DNA of 64,000 bases from contig NZ_BMDO01000008.1 in NCBI RefSeq assembly GCF_014635825.1, positions 124,001-188,000 of the forward strand. Direction: 5' to 3'. Source of the stretch: Mucilaginibacter galii. GTDB taxonomy: Bacteria; Bacteroidota; Bacteroidia; Sphingobacteriales; Sphingobacteriaceae. A program made the translations under genes and the position numbers. The notes beneath the pieces were generated by a model. It worked only from the letters and a program-made list of their open reading frames with translations. It was not told the DNA's origin and ran no database searches. How positions within the stretch are numbered: the first letter of the stretch is position 1; each line of letters begins with the position of its first letter. Positions 9,591 to 18,677 of the stretch are shown piece after piece.

Positions 9591-10589
9591 ATGGGTTTTA
9601 CCGATTTTTTTAAAGAGCAGTTTGCCGCAGTAATAGAGTGGAAAAATCAACCGCAGGAATTACTGTTTTATAAATATCCTTTCAAGAGCGATGAGATAAA
9701 AGATGCCAGTAAGCTTATAGTAGCCCCAGGGCAAGGTTGCATACTGGTTTATCAGGGTAAAGTTACGGGTGTGCTACAACAGGAAGGCACCTATACCTTG
9801 CAAACAGATAACGATCCTTTTATTACCACCTTGTTTAAACTGATGCAGGGCTTTGAAAGCGAGCATAAGTTAAAAATATATTTTTACCGCAAGGCGGCCG
9901 TGGTAAACCAGGGGTGGGGTACATCTACCCGGGTAAAGTATGAGGAGCCTGTTTACAAATTCCCGGTTAGCCTGGGTGCTTATGGTAATTATTCTTTTAT
10001 CATTACAGATGCCACTTTGTTTTTAACGCAGATAGCCGGCATGGCAGATGCCTATACCACTGCACAGGCGCAAATGCTCATTCAGTCGCGCATAGAACAG
10101 CAGCTTACCGTAACACTGGCTACCACCGCTTTTGGAGTTTTGCAAATTGACAGCAAGCTAAACCAGCTGGCTGATGAATTAAAGGCTCAACTAAACGGCA
10201 CTTTTGCGGAGTTGGGTTTCCAGCTTGCTAATTTGCAGGTACAGGGCGCATCATTCGATCAGCAAACCCAACAACAGATCAATCAAATAGCCAATGCGCG
10301 AGCCGGTAAGCTGGCAGCCGAACAAGCCGGGTTAAATTATACTGAAATGGAAAAGTTGCAAGCCCTGCGTGATGCCGCAAGTAATGAAAGCGGCACTGCC
10401 GGTGCAGGCTTGCAAATTAACTTGGGTAATAGTTTAGGAAATTCGTTTGAGCAAACCTCACCCAAAACCGGAGATGAGCCGTTTGATGCTGTAACGCAGC
10501 TGCAAAAGCTTAAAACGCTTTTAGACCAGGGAATTATTACCCTTGAAGAGTTTGAAGCGAAGAAAAAGCAATGGCTGGATAAGCTCTAA
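9591..10589 (+). CDS. SPFH-domain protein with C-terminal SHOCT motif (YdjI/virion-core-like)
   Basis: A 332-residue cytoplasmic protein. Residues about 30-220 resemble the SPFH domain found in stomatin/flotillin relatives and in bacterial YdjI-type 'virion core' proteins (APGQGCILVYQGKVTGVLQQEG region). A Gln/Ala-rich helical stretch follows (about 225-265). The last 35 residues are a SHOCT motif (LQKLKTLLDQGIITLEEFE), a short oligomerisation element. YdjI-type proteins are linked to membrane stress in other bacteria. The canonical YdjI carries its own zinc ribbon; here a zinc ribbon is found in the neighbouring upstream gene. It ends 6 bases from the convergent gene's stop. Confidence 0.82.
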   Translation: MGFTDFFKEQFAAVIEWKNQPQELLFYKYPFKSDEIKDASKLIVAPGQGCILVYQGKVTGVLQQEGTYTLQTDNDPFITTLFKLMQGFESEHKLKIYFYRKAAVVNQGWGTSTRVKYEEPVYKFPVSLGAYGNYSFIITDATLFLTQIAGMADAYTTAQAQMLIQSRIEQQLTVTLATTAFGVLQIDSKLNQLADELKAQLNGTFAELGFQLANLQVQGASFDQQTQQQINQIANARAGKLAAEQAGLNYTEMEKLQALRDAASNESGTAGAGLQINLGNSLGNSFEQTSPKTGDEPFDAVTQLQKLKTLLDQGIITLEEFEAKKKQWLDKL

Positions 10590-10595
10590 CGTTCA

Positions 10596-11216
10596 TCAAT
10601 TAATTCTTTTTAAGGCCGATAACGGCATAAAGCCTGTGGTTTCTTTATCCGCTTTGTTCATGTACGAAACAAATACCCAATTACCCGTGTTGGCAGCCAT
10701 GTTTTGCATATCAAGCGTAACTTTGTCGCCTTGAACTACATAGGCCTTAAGTTTACTGGCTGTGTTGGCAGCTTTATAAAAATACGCTTTAGATGCTATC
10801 ACCTGGTAATCGCCAGCTACGGCATCACTAATTTTAGTGTAAGTTCCATTAAAATCTTCGGTAAGATGATCTGTTGAGCATTTTGAAAATGTAGCTTTAA
10901 TTTTCCCCTGCACAAGGTGTAACGTTACTTTGCACTCAGGCTCATTTTCGTCACTTTTTAAATAAACAAAATCATTTTTTAAGGTGCCTTGGCCAAAGTA
11001 GCTACCTGTTTGCGAGTTTGAAGAGTTCCACCAGGTGAAAATTTCTGCCTTAACCAAATTACCTGTTTTTTGAAACGAAATAACACCATATGCGCCTTTG
11101 GTGGCATTTCTTTCGTAAGTGCCGTTTTGTGCAAGTACGGGTAATGTGCTTAGTAAGAGCAGTGATAATAACAGGTTAATTTTGCTTAAGCAGGTTGATA
11201 CAATAGTTGTGTGCAT
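10596..11216 (-). CDS. Secreted protein with SH3-like C-terminal domain
   Basis: A 206-residue exported protein: Sec signal peptide (residues about 1-29, ending LPVLAQ), then a domain (about 30-135) beginning NGTYERNATKGAYGVISF that resembles small beta-barrel lipocalin-like domains in Bacteroidota, with two Cys residues (EPECKV and KCSTD). The C-terminal 70 residues (IASKAYFYKAANTASKLKAY ... WVFVSY ... GFMPLSAL) have the strand order of a bacterial SH3-like domain, which often binds cell-wall peptides. Function unknown. The next minus-strand gene upstream is 81 bases away. Confidence 0.72.
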   Translation of the reverse strand: MHTTIVSTCLSKINLLLSLLLLSTLPVLAQNGTYERNATKGAYGVISFQKTGNLVKAEIFTWWNSSNSQTGSYFGQGTLKNDFVYLKSDENEPECKVTLHLVQGKIKATFSKCSTDHLTEDFNGTYTKISDAVAGDYQVIASKAYFYKAANTASKLKAYVVQGDKVTLDMQNMAANTGNWVFVSYMNKADKETTGFMPLSALKRIN

Positions 11217-11297
11217 ATAGATTGAGGTTATGTTTAAAAGCTTGAAACTAATGTGTGGTGAAAAACAATAGCATCTGTTACAATATTAGGTAGGTAG

Positions 11298-11753
11298 CTA
11301 TCTGTACCTTACATCAAGAATAGTTTGTGTGCGACCATTAGAATAATAAGGAGAGGTGCTTGTGGCAGTAGACTTGAGTACATCGTTAATATAGACCTTG
11401 CCTGTTGCAGTCGCCTTGTCGCCATTAAGCAAAAGGTCTACATACAAGATAATGCTACTTTTCTGATCATCAGTAATGGTGACTTCCTTTTTCCATGTAC
11501 TGGTGCTGTAAGTATCAAATAGGTAAGAACCGCCTGAACCTGCGTAAGACACTTTGTTATAGGCCGGAGAAGTGAACGCTTCGGCTGTGCTGGTAATTTC
11601 GTAAGTGATCTTAATTTTATTTTCGACAGGAGCGGGTTCCGGATCGGCGGGCTTGGTTACCGGGGTTTCTTCGGGGCTCTTTTTGCAGCTTAAAATAGCT
11701 ACCGCAATAAATAAAAAGCAAAGTTGCTTAACAGACCGGTGTTTTGTTATCAT
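11298..11753 (-). CDS. Small lipoprotein of unknown function
   Basis: A ~151-residue lipoprotein. The chosen ATG at 11753 puts a positively charged n-region and hydrophobic helix (MITKHRSVKQLCFLFIAVA) directly before the lipobox ILSCKK, so the mature protein starts at that Cys. The ATG at 11780 only adds nine residues. A Pro/Glu/Lys-rich linker follows, then a ~100-residue beta-sandwich-like domain (KITYEITSTAEAF, TSTWKKEVTI, SIILYVDLLLNG). The pattern fits small Bacteroidota surface or periplasmic lipoproteins with no assigned role. No family recognised. Confidence 0.7.
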   Translation of the reverse strand: MITKHRSVKQLCFLFIAVAILSCKKSPEETPVTKPADPEPAPVENKIKITYEITSTAEAFTSPAYNKVSYAGSGGSYLFDTYSTSTWKKEVTITDDQKSSIILYVDLLLNGDKATATGKVYINDVLKSTATSTSPYYSNGRTQTILDVRYR

Positions 11754-11951
11754 GCTTTTTATCAACAAGCACCTACCCAAGATGTTTACAGAAAAGTATA
11801 CGTGTAATGATAAAACGCTGTTAGCTAATTAAACCGCATGCAAAAATAACAAACCGGTTCTAAGTACTCGCTTTATGCCTCAAGTGCTTGAGCAGATGCG
11901 AAAACTTACTTAAATTAACGAAAGAAGATCTACAAGTATATATTCAAAAGT

Positions 11952-12926
11952 TTAAGAAAGCAGGTCTATGATCTTCAGCATGTTCATGTCCAGTTCCGAA
12001 GGTTGAAGAATAGCTTCGTGCAGGGGAACATAAACAATATCGTGATGCCTTACGCCAACCATTTCCTGGGTGCGTCCTTCCATGAGGCCTTCTACCGCAG
12101 CAACGCCAAAACGGCTGGCCAGTACGCGGTCTGTACAGCTTGGATGACCACCGCGTTGCATATGCCCCAGTACCGATACACGGGTGTCATACTGCGGAAA
12201 TTTTTCTTTAATAATACGACCAATTTCAAAGCCGCCGCCAATTTCCTGTCCTTCCGAAACTATCAATATTTTGGAGCTCTTATGGTGACGGCTGTCTTCC
12301 AGTCGCGCAAAGAGTGGTTCTAAGTTATTCTTGATTTCGGGGAGCATTACGGCTTCGGCACCTGCGGCAATACCCGCACGCATAGCGATCATGCCCGATT
12401 CGCGCCCCATCACTTCAACAATAAATAAACGGTCGTGCGATTCGGCAGTATCCCTGATCTGGTCTACAGATTTTAACACCGTGTTTAGCGCCGTATCGTA
12501 GCCTATGGTAAAGTCTGTGCCTTTTAAGTCGTTATCTATTGTAGCAGGTATACCTATTACAGGGATGCCAAACATATCGCCAAACTTGTTGGCTCCGGTA
12601 AAGGTACCATCGCCGCCAATGGCCACTAACGCATCAATACCAAAACGTTTTAACTGGCGGTAAGCTTTCTGTTTGCCTTCATCGGTACGGAACTCTTCGC
12701 TTCGGGCGGTCTTAAGAACGGTACCCCCGCGATGAATAATATTCCCTACCGATTTTAAGGTCATGGTATGCATATCGCCGCTAATCATGCCCTCATATCC
12801 TAAGCGGATACCGGTAACTTCAAGTTTGTAATACAAAGCTGTTTTAACAACGGCCCTGATGGCAGCGTTCATACCCGGCGCATCGCCTCCTGATGTGTAA
12901 ACTCCAATATTTGAAATGTCGGTCAT
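11952..12926 (-). CDS. pfkA: ATP-dependent 6-phosphofructokinase
   Basis: The 324-residue protein matches the usual length of bacterial PfkA. It catalyses ATP-dependent phosphorylation of fructose 6-phosphate to fructose 1,6-bisphosphate, the committed step of glycolysis, in the cytoplasm. Visible motifs: SGGDAPGMNAAIRAVV (ATP loop), AIGGDGTF (nucleotide and Mg binding), and PATIDND with the catalytic base at D131. MGRESGMIA and LGHMQRGGHPS are the substrate and effector sites. It is flanked by non-coding gaps on both sides, so it is probably transcribed alone. A candidate -7 box (TATCTTTC on the minus strand, 13014-13021) lies about 90 bases upstream. Confidence 0.96.
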   Translation of the reverse strand: MTDISNIGVYTSGGDAPGMNAAIRAVVKTALYYKLEVTGIRLGYEGMISGDMHTMTLKSVGNIIHRGGTVLKTARSEEFRTDEGKQKAYRQLKRFGIDALVAIGGDGTFTGANKFGDMFGIPVIGIPATIDNDLKGTDFTIGYDTALNTVLKSVDQIRDTAESHDRLFIVEVMGRESGMIAMRAGIAAGAEAVMLPEIKNNLEPLFARLEDSRHHKSSKILIVSEGQEIGGGFEIGRIIKEKFPQYDTRVSVLGHMQRGGHPSCTDRVLASRFGVAAVEGLMEGRTQEMVGVRHHDIVYVPLHEAILQPSELDMNMLKIIDLLS

Positions 12927-13332
12927 ATCTTTCGTAGTTGATGTGCTCTACCTCAACAGTAAAGCCGGATTTGATGTCATAACTATGATAACATCTATCC
13001 CTTTAAAAGCGGCGAAAGATAAGAAAACTTAGTGTTTATTTTACACTTACGGCAAATTGTTTTTAGTGGTTAATGGAGGTCTACTTAAACCCATGGTGTA
13101 AAATTAAATTTGTAACCGGGGGAAGTGGTCTCAATAAAGCTTCCGGGGAAAAACCAAATGGTAACCCATTGAACAAAAAAATGTCAGGGATAAAATCAAT
13201 TATCTCTGACATCTTGTTCCATCAAATCTTATTTCTTAAAATCTAATTAAATGAAGAAAAATGTATTTTAAGCGAAGAATTATGAAGAAAAGTAAGGAAT
13301 TCCAAAATTTTTAAAAACCCTGAAAATACCTA
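12927..13332. other. Intergenic region between pfkA and receiver-protein gene
   Basis: About 400 bases with no coding frame of note. It should hold the pfkA promoter (possible minus-strand -7 element TATCTTTC at 13014-13021, one mismatch to TAnnTTTG, no clear -33 box) and the terminator of the receiver-protein gene at 13174-13212. The stretch 13080-13170 is otherwise unexplained. Confidence 0.5.
13174..13212 (-). terminator. Rho-independent terminator of the receiver-protein gene
   Basis: Arms at 13181-13193 and 13200-13212 (13 bp, one mismatch) with a 6-base loop. On the minus strand the hairpin is followed by a seven-base T-run (13180-13174). It lies about 120 bases past the stop codon of the receiver-domain gene. 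Confidence 0.72.
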
Positions 13333-13716
13333 TTAATGATAGCTTAATTCTGATTGCTGATCCAGGCATTTCTTGATGGTTGCATACATAACCTCTAAGT
13401 CAAAAGGTTTGGCAATGAACGCATTAGAGCCGTAATCGCCTAATGATTCTAACACCCTCGGGTAGGCCGACATTAAGACTACAGGTATATGCTTGGTTAA
13501 GGGATCAGTTTTAATGTGGTGACATAATTCGCCACCATTAATTCCAAAAAGAAGGTAGTCTAAAAGTACCAAGTTAGGTTGATGCTCTTTAACTAACTGT
13601 AAAATATCCTCGCAGTAATTATAAGTGGTTACTTTATAGCCTTCTTCGGTAAGAGCTTGTTGCAAAGCGTCTAAAATATCCTGGCTATCATCCAGGATGA
13701 GTATATGGTTATTCAT
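13333..13716 (-). CDS. Stand-alone response-regulator receiver protein
   Basis: A 127-residue protein that is a single CheY-like receiver domain. Numbering from the ATG at 13716 (MNNHILILDD), the acidic pocket is D9-D10, the phospho-acceptor is D53 in LVLLDYLL, the switch Ser is S83 in VVLMSA, and the conserved Lys is K103 in AKPFD. There is no output domain, so it must signal by protein contact, for example in a phosphorelay. The frame reaches upstream to 13755 but the extra 13 residues are not part of the fold. No histidine kinase is adjacent, so the partner is unknown. Confidence 0.9.
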   Translation of the reverse strand: MNNHILILDDSQDILDALQQALTEEGYKVTTYNYCEDILQLVKEHQPNLVLLDYLLFGINGGELCHHIKTDPLTKHIPVVLMSAYPRVLESLGDYGSNAFIAKPFDLEVMYATIKKCLDQQSELSYH

Positions 13717-13929
13717 GTGTTGCGTTATAATTGGTGCCATATAAACAGACAGCATAAATAATTGTTTTTACCTGCAAACTTTTCAAATACACCCCCAAGA
13801 TACGTTAAACGCGGTTTTAGCTCATCATATATCACTACCTTTTACGGTAAAAGTATACTCTTGAACCATAGGTAGTTAGTTAATGCACCCACTATAATTA
13901 CAACATCTTGGAGAAGAAAAAGCATGAAA

Positions 13930-13964
13930 TTAAACCCGGGTTTTATTATTGCTCCCGGGTTTAA
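13930..13964 (-). terminator. Hairpin terminator of the RND efflux operon
   Basis: An 11-bp perfect inverted repeat (13930-13940 and 13954-13964, containing CCCGGG in each arm) with a 13-base loop, starting 12 bases past the stop codon of the outer-membrane channel gene. The T-tract on the minus strand is weak (AATTTCAT), but position and stem strength support a terminator. Confidence 0.72.
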
Positions 13965-13975
13965 ATTATTAATAT

Positions 13976-15418
13976 TTAGCGTTTCCAGCCACCACCTACT
14001 GAGCGGTACAAGTTAATAGCACCTATAAAAATATTCTTTTTGGTATTGGCCAATTCCAACTCGGCATCCAGCACGTTGCGTTGGGCGGTAATGATTTCCA
14101 GGTAGTTGGCCCGGCCTACCAGGTACAAATCATTAGCTACTGATACGGCATTGTTAAGTGCCTGTACTTCCTGTTGTTTGTGCTTGTACATCTGGTTATA
14201 ATTTTCGATGCTTTTAAGGCTATTTAAAACTTCCTGGTAGCTGCTTAGTACCGTTTTTTGATAACCGTACAAGGCTTGTTTGCCTTGAGCCACAGTGCGT
14301 TCGTAATCAGCTTTAATAAGCTTTCGGTTAAATATGGGTGCGGTAATACCGCCTAATAAACCATAGGCAAAAGACCCGGAATTGAACAGTAACGATGAAC
14401 TAAATGCATTAAAGCCTACATAAGGTGATAAAGTAAGGGCAGGGAAAAAAGCCGCATGAACTGCCTTAATATCGGCGTTCATGGCACGTAGTTCAAATTC
14501 TGCTTCCTGTATATCGGGCCGGTTAAGCAGTAGCTGTGAAGGTACACCGGCTTTTAATACAGTAGGAAGCTTCAATGTGCTTATTGATGTATCGCGAGGA
14601 ATGGATTTCGAGAACGTACCAGTTAAGAAATTCAACTGGTTCTCGGTTTCTGTAATCTGTTGCAGGGTTTGATATTCAAGACCTTGGGTACGCTCAAGTT
14701 GTGCTAAGAATTGCTGAACAGCAAGCTCTGACGCACGGCCGCCCAGTTTTTGTAGCTTTATTATCTCCAAAGCATCCGTTTGTAATTTTATATTCTTTTG
14801 GATTACCCTTAGCTCATTATCCAGGGCAAGCAATTGATAATAAGCCGTAGCAATTTGAGCTGTAAGCGAGGTGGTTACCATTTTATATCCGCTTTGACTG
14901 GCCAAAAAACGATTGAATGCCGCACGCTTACGATTACGTAACTTACCCCATAGATCAACCTCCCAGGAGCTGCGAAAACCCAGGAAGTAATCGGGCGTTG
15001 GGTTAGGAATGCGCTGCCTGTCGGTAATGTTGGGTGATAGGTTGGTGTCATAATTGCCGACACCGTTCATTGTATAATCACCATATTTCTCCAAACCGGC
15101 ATTGGCGTTAAGCGTAACCGATGGTAGAATTAGCAACCCGTTGTACTTCAAATTAGCATTAGCTATTTCTACCCTTTGTAGGGCAGTAAGAACATCTAGG
15201 TTTGCAGCCATGGCGGTATCTATCAAACCCAATAAATAACTATCAGCAAAAAAATTGGAGATACGCATAGCTGCAATATTGGTCGAATCGGCAGCGTTAT
15301 CGCCATAAGTAGTGTGCATATTGTCAGGAGGAGCAACCTCAACTGTTTTGAGGCTGCTGCATGCCGTTATTAAAAACAGCAAAAGAACTATATAGGTGTG
15401 AACTTTATATTTAAACAT
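13976..15418 (-). CDS. RND efflux outer-membrane channel lipoprotein (TolC/NodT family)
   Basis: A 480-residue outer-membrane factor, the usual length for NodT-type channels. The N-terminus is a lipoprotein signal with lipobox LITACSSL, so the protein is lipid-anchored as in OprM. Two repeated long-helix regions follow, including RVEIANANLKYNGLLILPSV, SWEVDLWGKLRNRKRAA and YLVGRANYLEIITAQRNVLDAELELANTKKN near the end. It forms the exit duct of the tripartite pump encoded just upstream: 11 bases separate its start from the stop of the pump gene. A hairpin terminator follows. Confidence 0.94.
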   Translation of the reverse strand: MFKYKVHTYIVLLLFLITACSSLKTVEVAPPDNMHTTYGDNAADSTNIAAMRISNFFADSYLLGLIDTAMAANLDVLTALQRVEIANANLKYNGLLILPSVTLNANAGLEKYGDYTMNGVGNYDTNLSPNITDRQRIPNPTPDYFLGFRSSWEVDLWGKLRNRKRAAFNRFLASQSGYKMVTTSLTAQIATAYYQLLALDNELRVIQKNIKLQTDALEIIKLQKLGGRASELAVQQFLAQLERTQGLEYQTLQQITETENQLNFLTGTFSKSIPRDTSISTLKLPTVLKAGVPSQLLLNRPDIQEAEFELRAMNADIKAVHAAFFPALTLSPYVGFNAFSSSLLFNSGSFAYGLLGGITAPIFNRKLIKADYERTVAQGKQALYGYQKTVLSSYQEVLNSLKSIENYNQMYKHKQQEVQALNNAVSVANDLYLVGRANYLEIITAQRNVLDAELELANTKKNIFIGAINLYRSVGGGWKR

Positions 15419-15429
15419 AAGCAGTATAA

Positions 15430-18400
15430 TTAGTGGTAAGTGTTTTCCAGTTCGGGCTCTGGCAGGGCCGGGGCTACATCATCTTTCTTTTTTGACTTGG
15501 AGAGGCTGGAGAAGATCACATATAATCCCGGAATAAGAATTAAACCGAACAATGTACCCAGTAACATGCCTCCGGCTGCAGCCGTACCAATAGACCGGTT
15601 ACCCATAGCACCGGCACCACTGGCAATACACAGTGGCACTAAGCCTGCAATAAAGGCAAAGGATGTCATGAGTATAGGGCGCAGCCGTGACACAGCACCG
15701 TCAACAGCGGCCTGTAAAACGGTTGCACCATCACGTTCGCGCTGCACAGCAAACTCCACAATTAAAATGGCATTTTTCCCCAGCAAGCCTATCAGCATTA
15801 CCAGTGCTACCTGTGCGTAAATGTTGTTTTCAAGACCAGTGATCTTCAAAAAGAAAAAGGCACCTAAAATACCCGTAGGCAAGGATAATATAACCGCCAA
15901 AGGCAGCAGCAAACTCTCGTATTGTGCTGCCAGCAACAGGTATACAAACACTAAACATATAATGAAAATGTAAATGGCCTGGTTGCCCGAAAGGATCTGT
16001 TCACGCGTCATGCCCGACCATTCAAATGAGTATCCTTTAGGCAGTTTTTGAACGGCTATCTTCTTTATAGCTTCAATGGCATCTCCGCTACTGTAGCCGG
16101 CGCGTGCATCGCCGTTGATCATGGCCGAGGTATACATATTGTAGCGGGTTAATTGCTCTGGGCCATAAACTCGCTCCATTTTTATAAAGGTGGAAAATGG
16201 CACCATTTCGCCATGATTGTTCTTTACGTACAGTTGCAGAACATCTTCCGGCTTTGACCTGTACTCGGGCGAGGCTTGCACCATTACCTTATACATCTGC
16301 CCGAAACGGATAAAGTTTGAGGCATAATAACTACCCATCAGCGTTTGCAGCGTACCCATAGCCTTATCAATGGTAATACCCTTTTTAGCCGCCATTTGCT
16401 GGTCTACTGTAATGAGGTACTGCGGAAAGTTAGGATCGAAGCTTGAGAAGGCATTAGCTATGGCAGGCGAATGGTTAAGTGCCTTAATAAATTCATTACT
16501 TATCTGCGCCGTTTTCTGCAGATCACCTGTACCGCTTTTATCTAACAAGCGTATTTCAAAACCGCTGGAATTACCAAAACCAGGCACAGTAGGTGGCGGA
16601 AAAAATTGAATAGAAGCGTCGCCAATATTTTTGGTGCGCTTGGTCAATTCATCAATAATATCCTGCAACGATTCTTCACGTTCATCCCAGCCTTTCAAGT
16701 TTATCATGGCCATACCATAAGAAGCACCTGCAATTTCGTTCACTAAGCTGTAACCCGATAGGGTAGATACCGACTCTATGGCTTTGATATCTTTGGTCTG
16801 TCGCTGAATTTCGCTTAGTACTTCCTCAGTACGTTCAACGGTGGCACCGGCAGGGGTGGTAACGTTAACGTAAATCATCCCCTGATCTTCGGTGGGTATA
16901 AATCCAGTCGGCAGTATGGCGCTCATACCCCAGGTTACTGCAAAGAAAAATGCCAGTGCAATGAATGTGATAATTCGCCGACCGGCAATTTTGCCAATTA
17001 AGCCGGCATATTTGTTTTGAACCGCATCGTACCGCTTGTTAAATCCAGCAAAAAATTTATCAATGAAGCCCTTTTTGTTACCATCCTGATGTTTGAGCAT
17101 AATAGCACAGAGTGCCGGCGTTAACGTTACCGCATTAATACCCGATATTACGATGGCAATGGCCATGGTTAGCGAAAACTGCCGGTAAAATACACCAACC
17201 GGTCCATCCATAAATGCCACAGGCACAAACACGGCCGACATTACCAACGTTATGGCCACGATTGCCCCGCTAATATCTTTCATAGCACTTATGGTGGCGT
17301 CCATGGCGTTCATGTGCTCCTCGTTCATTTTCACATGTACTGCCTCTACCACAACGATCGCATTATCTACCACAATACCTATGGATAGCACGAGTGCAAA
17401 CAGCGTAAGCAGATTGATAGAGAAACCGAGCATCTGCATAAAAAACAACGTACCTACCAAGGCTACAGGTACGGCCAGTGCCGGGATAAGAGTAGACCTG
17501 AAATCTTGCAAAAAAATGTATACTACAATGAATACCAGAATAAAAGCTTCTATAAGTGTGTGTAAAACTTCATCAATAGATGCGTCTAAAAAACGCGAAA
17601 CATCGTAGTTTACATTGTAGGTCATGCCGCTGGGAAATGAGCTGCTTTTAAGCTCGGCCATACGGATTTTTATATTATTAATAACATCGCGTGCGTTAGA
17701 GCCCGGGCGTTGCTTTATCATAATTGAAGCCGAAGGGCGGCCATCCGTTTTGGATACCATGCCGTAACTTAGCGAGCCAAATTCTATGTCAGCCACTTCT
17801 TTTAATAACAACACCGTGCCGCTTTCATCGGCACGTATTACAATGTTTTCGTATTGTTTAGGCTCAAAAAACTTGCCGGGGTAACGCAACACATATTGCA
17901 GCATTTGGGGTGCCTTGTCAGAGCTTTGACCGGTTTTACCTGGTGCCGCTTCCACGTTTTGGGCACGGATGGCTTCAATAACCTCATCGGTCGATACTTT
18001 GTAAGCCATCATACGGTCGGGCTTTAACCATACTCGCATCGAGTACTCTTTGGCACCCATAATTTCGGCACGGCCTACGCCGTCAATACGCTTAAGCTCC
18101 TGTAGAACATTAATATCGGTAAAGTTGTAAATGAACTTTTCGTCCATAGCTTTATCCGTACTCATAATGTTGAGGTACATGAGCATACTATTAACCTCTT
18201 TTTCGGTGGTAACGCCGGCTTTAATTACCTCTTCGGGCATTTCATCAATAATGGTGGCCACCCGGTTTTGCACGTTTACCGCAGCTTGATCGGGGTCGGT
18301 GCCCACCTTAAAGTAAATTTGAATCACGGTTAAGCCATCGTTGCTGCAAACCGACGACATATAGGTCATGCCGGGTACTCCATTGATGGCGCGCTCCAGC

Positions 18401-18591
18401 GGAGTGGCTACGGCTTTTGCACAAACCTCAGCGTTGGCACCGGTATAATTTGCCGTAACAGTGACCGAGGGCGGTACAATATCAGGGAACTGGGTAACCG
18501 GTAGCGTAAATAAAGCCAGTATACCCAGCAAGGTTATAATTACAGAAATAACAAGCGACAGAATAGGCCGCTTAATAAATACATTGAACAT
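15430..18591 (-). CDS. RND multidrug efflux pump, inner-membrane transporter (HAE1/AcrB type)
   Basis: A 1053-residue proton-driven pump of standard HAE1 length. It starts MFNVFIKRPILSLVIS, the first membrane helix. The proton-relay Asp motif GIVVDNAIVVVEAV in TM4 is intact, as is the second-half counterpart GLLGKNAILIVEFA. Two large periplasmic loops with porter and docking domains are present, and the LRPILMTSFAFIAGLVPL helix is typical. It takes up hydrophobic drugs, bile-like compounds or dyes from the membrane or periplasm and passes them to the channel. It is the middle gene of adaptor-pump-channel. A Lys/Asp-rich soluble tail closes the protein. The actual substrate range is unknown. 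Confidence 0.95.
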   Translation of the reverse strand: MFNVFIKRPILSLVISVIITLLGILALFTLPVTQFPDIVPPSVTVTANYTGANAEVCAKAVATPLERAINGVPGMTYMSSVCSNDGLTVIQIYFKVGTDPDQAAVNVQNRVATIIDEMPEEVIKAGVTTEKEVNSMLMYLNIMSTDKAMDEKFIYNFTDINVLQELKRIDGVGRAEIMGAKEYSMRVWLKPDRMMAYKVSTDEVIEAIRAQNVEAAPGKTGQSSDKAPQMLQYVLRYPGKFFEPKQYENIVIRADESGTVLLLKEVADIEFGSLSYGMVSKTDGRPSASIMIKQRPGSNARDVINNIKIRMAELKSSSFPSGMTYNVNYDVSRFLDASIDEVLHTLIEAFILVFIVVYIFLQDFRSTLIPALAVPVALVGTLFFMQMLGFSINLLTLFALVLSIGIVVDNAIVVVEAVHVKMNEEHMNAMDATISAMKDISGAIVAITLVMSAVFVPVAFMDGPVGVFYRQFSLTMAIAIVISGINAVTLTPALCAIMLKHQDGNKKGFIDKFFAGFNKRYDAVQNKYAGLIGKIAGRRIITFIALAFFFAVTWGMSAILPTGFIPTEDQGMIYVNVTTPAGATVERTEEVLSEIQRQTKDIKAIESVSTLSGYSLVNEIAGASYGMAMINLKGWDEREESLQDIIDELTKRTKNIGDASIQFFPPPTVPGFGNSSGFEIRLLDKSGTGDLQKTAQISNEFIKALNHSPAIANAFSSFDPNFPQYLITVDQQMAAKKGITIDKAMGTLQTLMGSYYASNFIRFGQMYKVMVQASPEYRSKPEDVLQLYVKNNHGEMVPFSTFIKMERVYGPEQLTRYNMYTSAMINGDARAGYSSGDAIEAIKKIAVQKLPKGYSFEWSGMTREQILSGNQAIYIFIICLVFVYLLLAAQYESLLLPLAVILSLPTGILGAFFFLKITGLENNIYAQVALVMLIGLLGKNAILIVEFAVQRERDGATVLQAAVDGAVSRLRPILMTSFAFIAGLVPLCIASGAGAMGNRSIGTAAAGGMLLGTLFGLILIPGLYVIFSSLSKSKKKDDVAPALPEPELENTYH

Positions 18592-18677
18592 GATGTTTCA
18601 AGGTTATATCAAATAATAGCCACCTGCACAAATAATGGCAGGTAACACTAAGACAGAAAATAGCTTGCCCGAAGATT

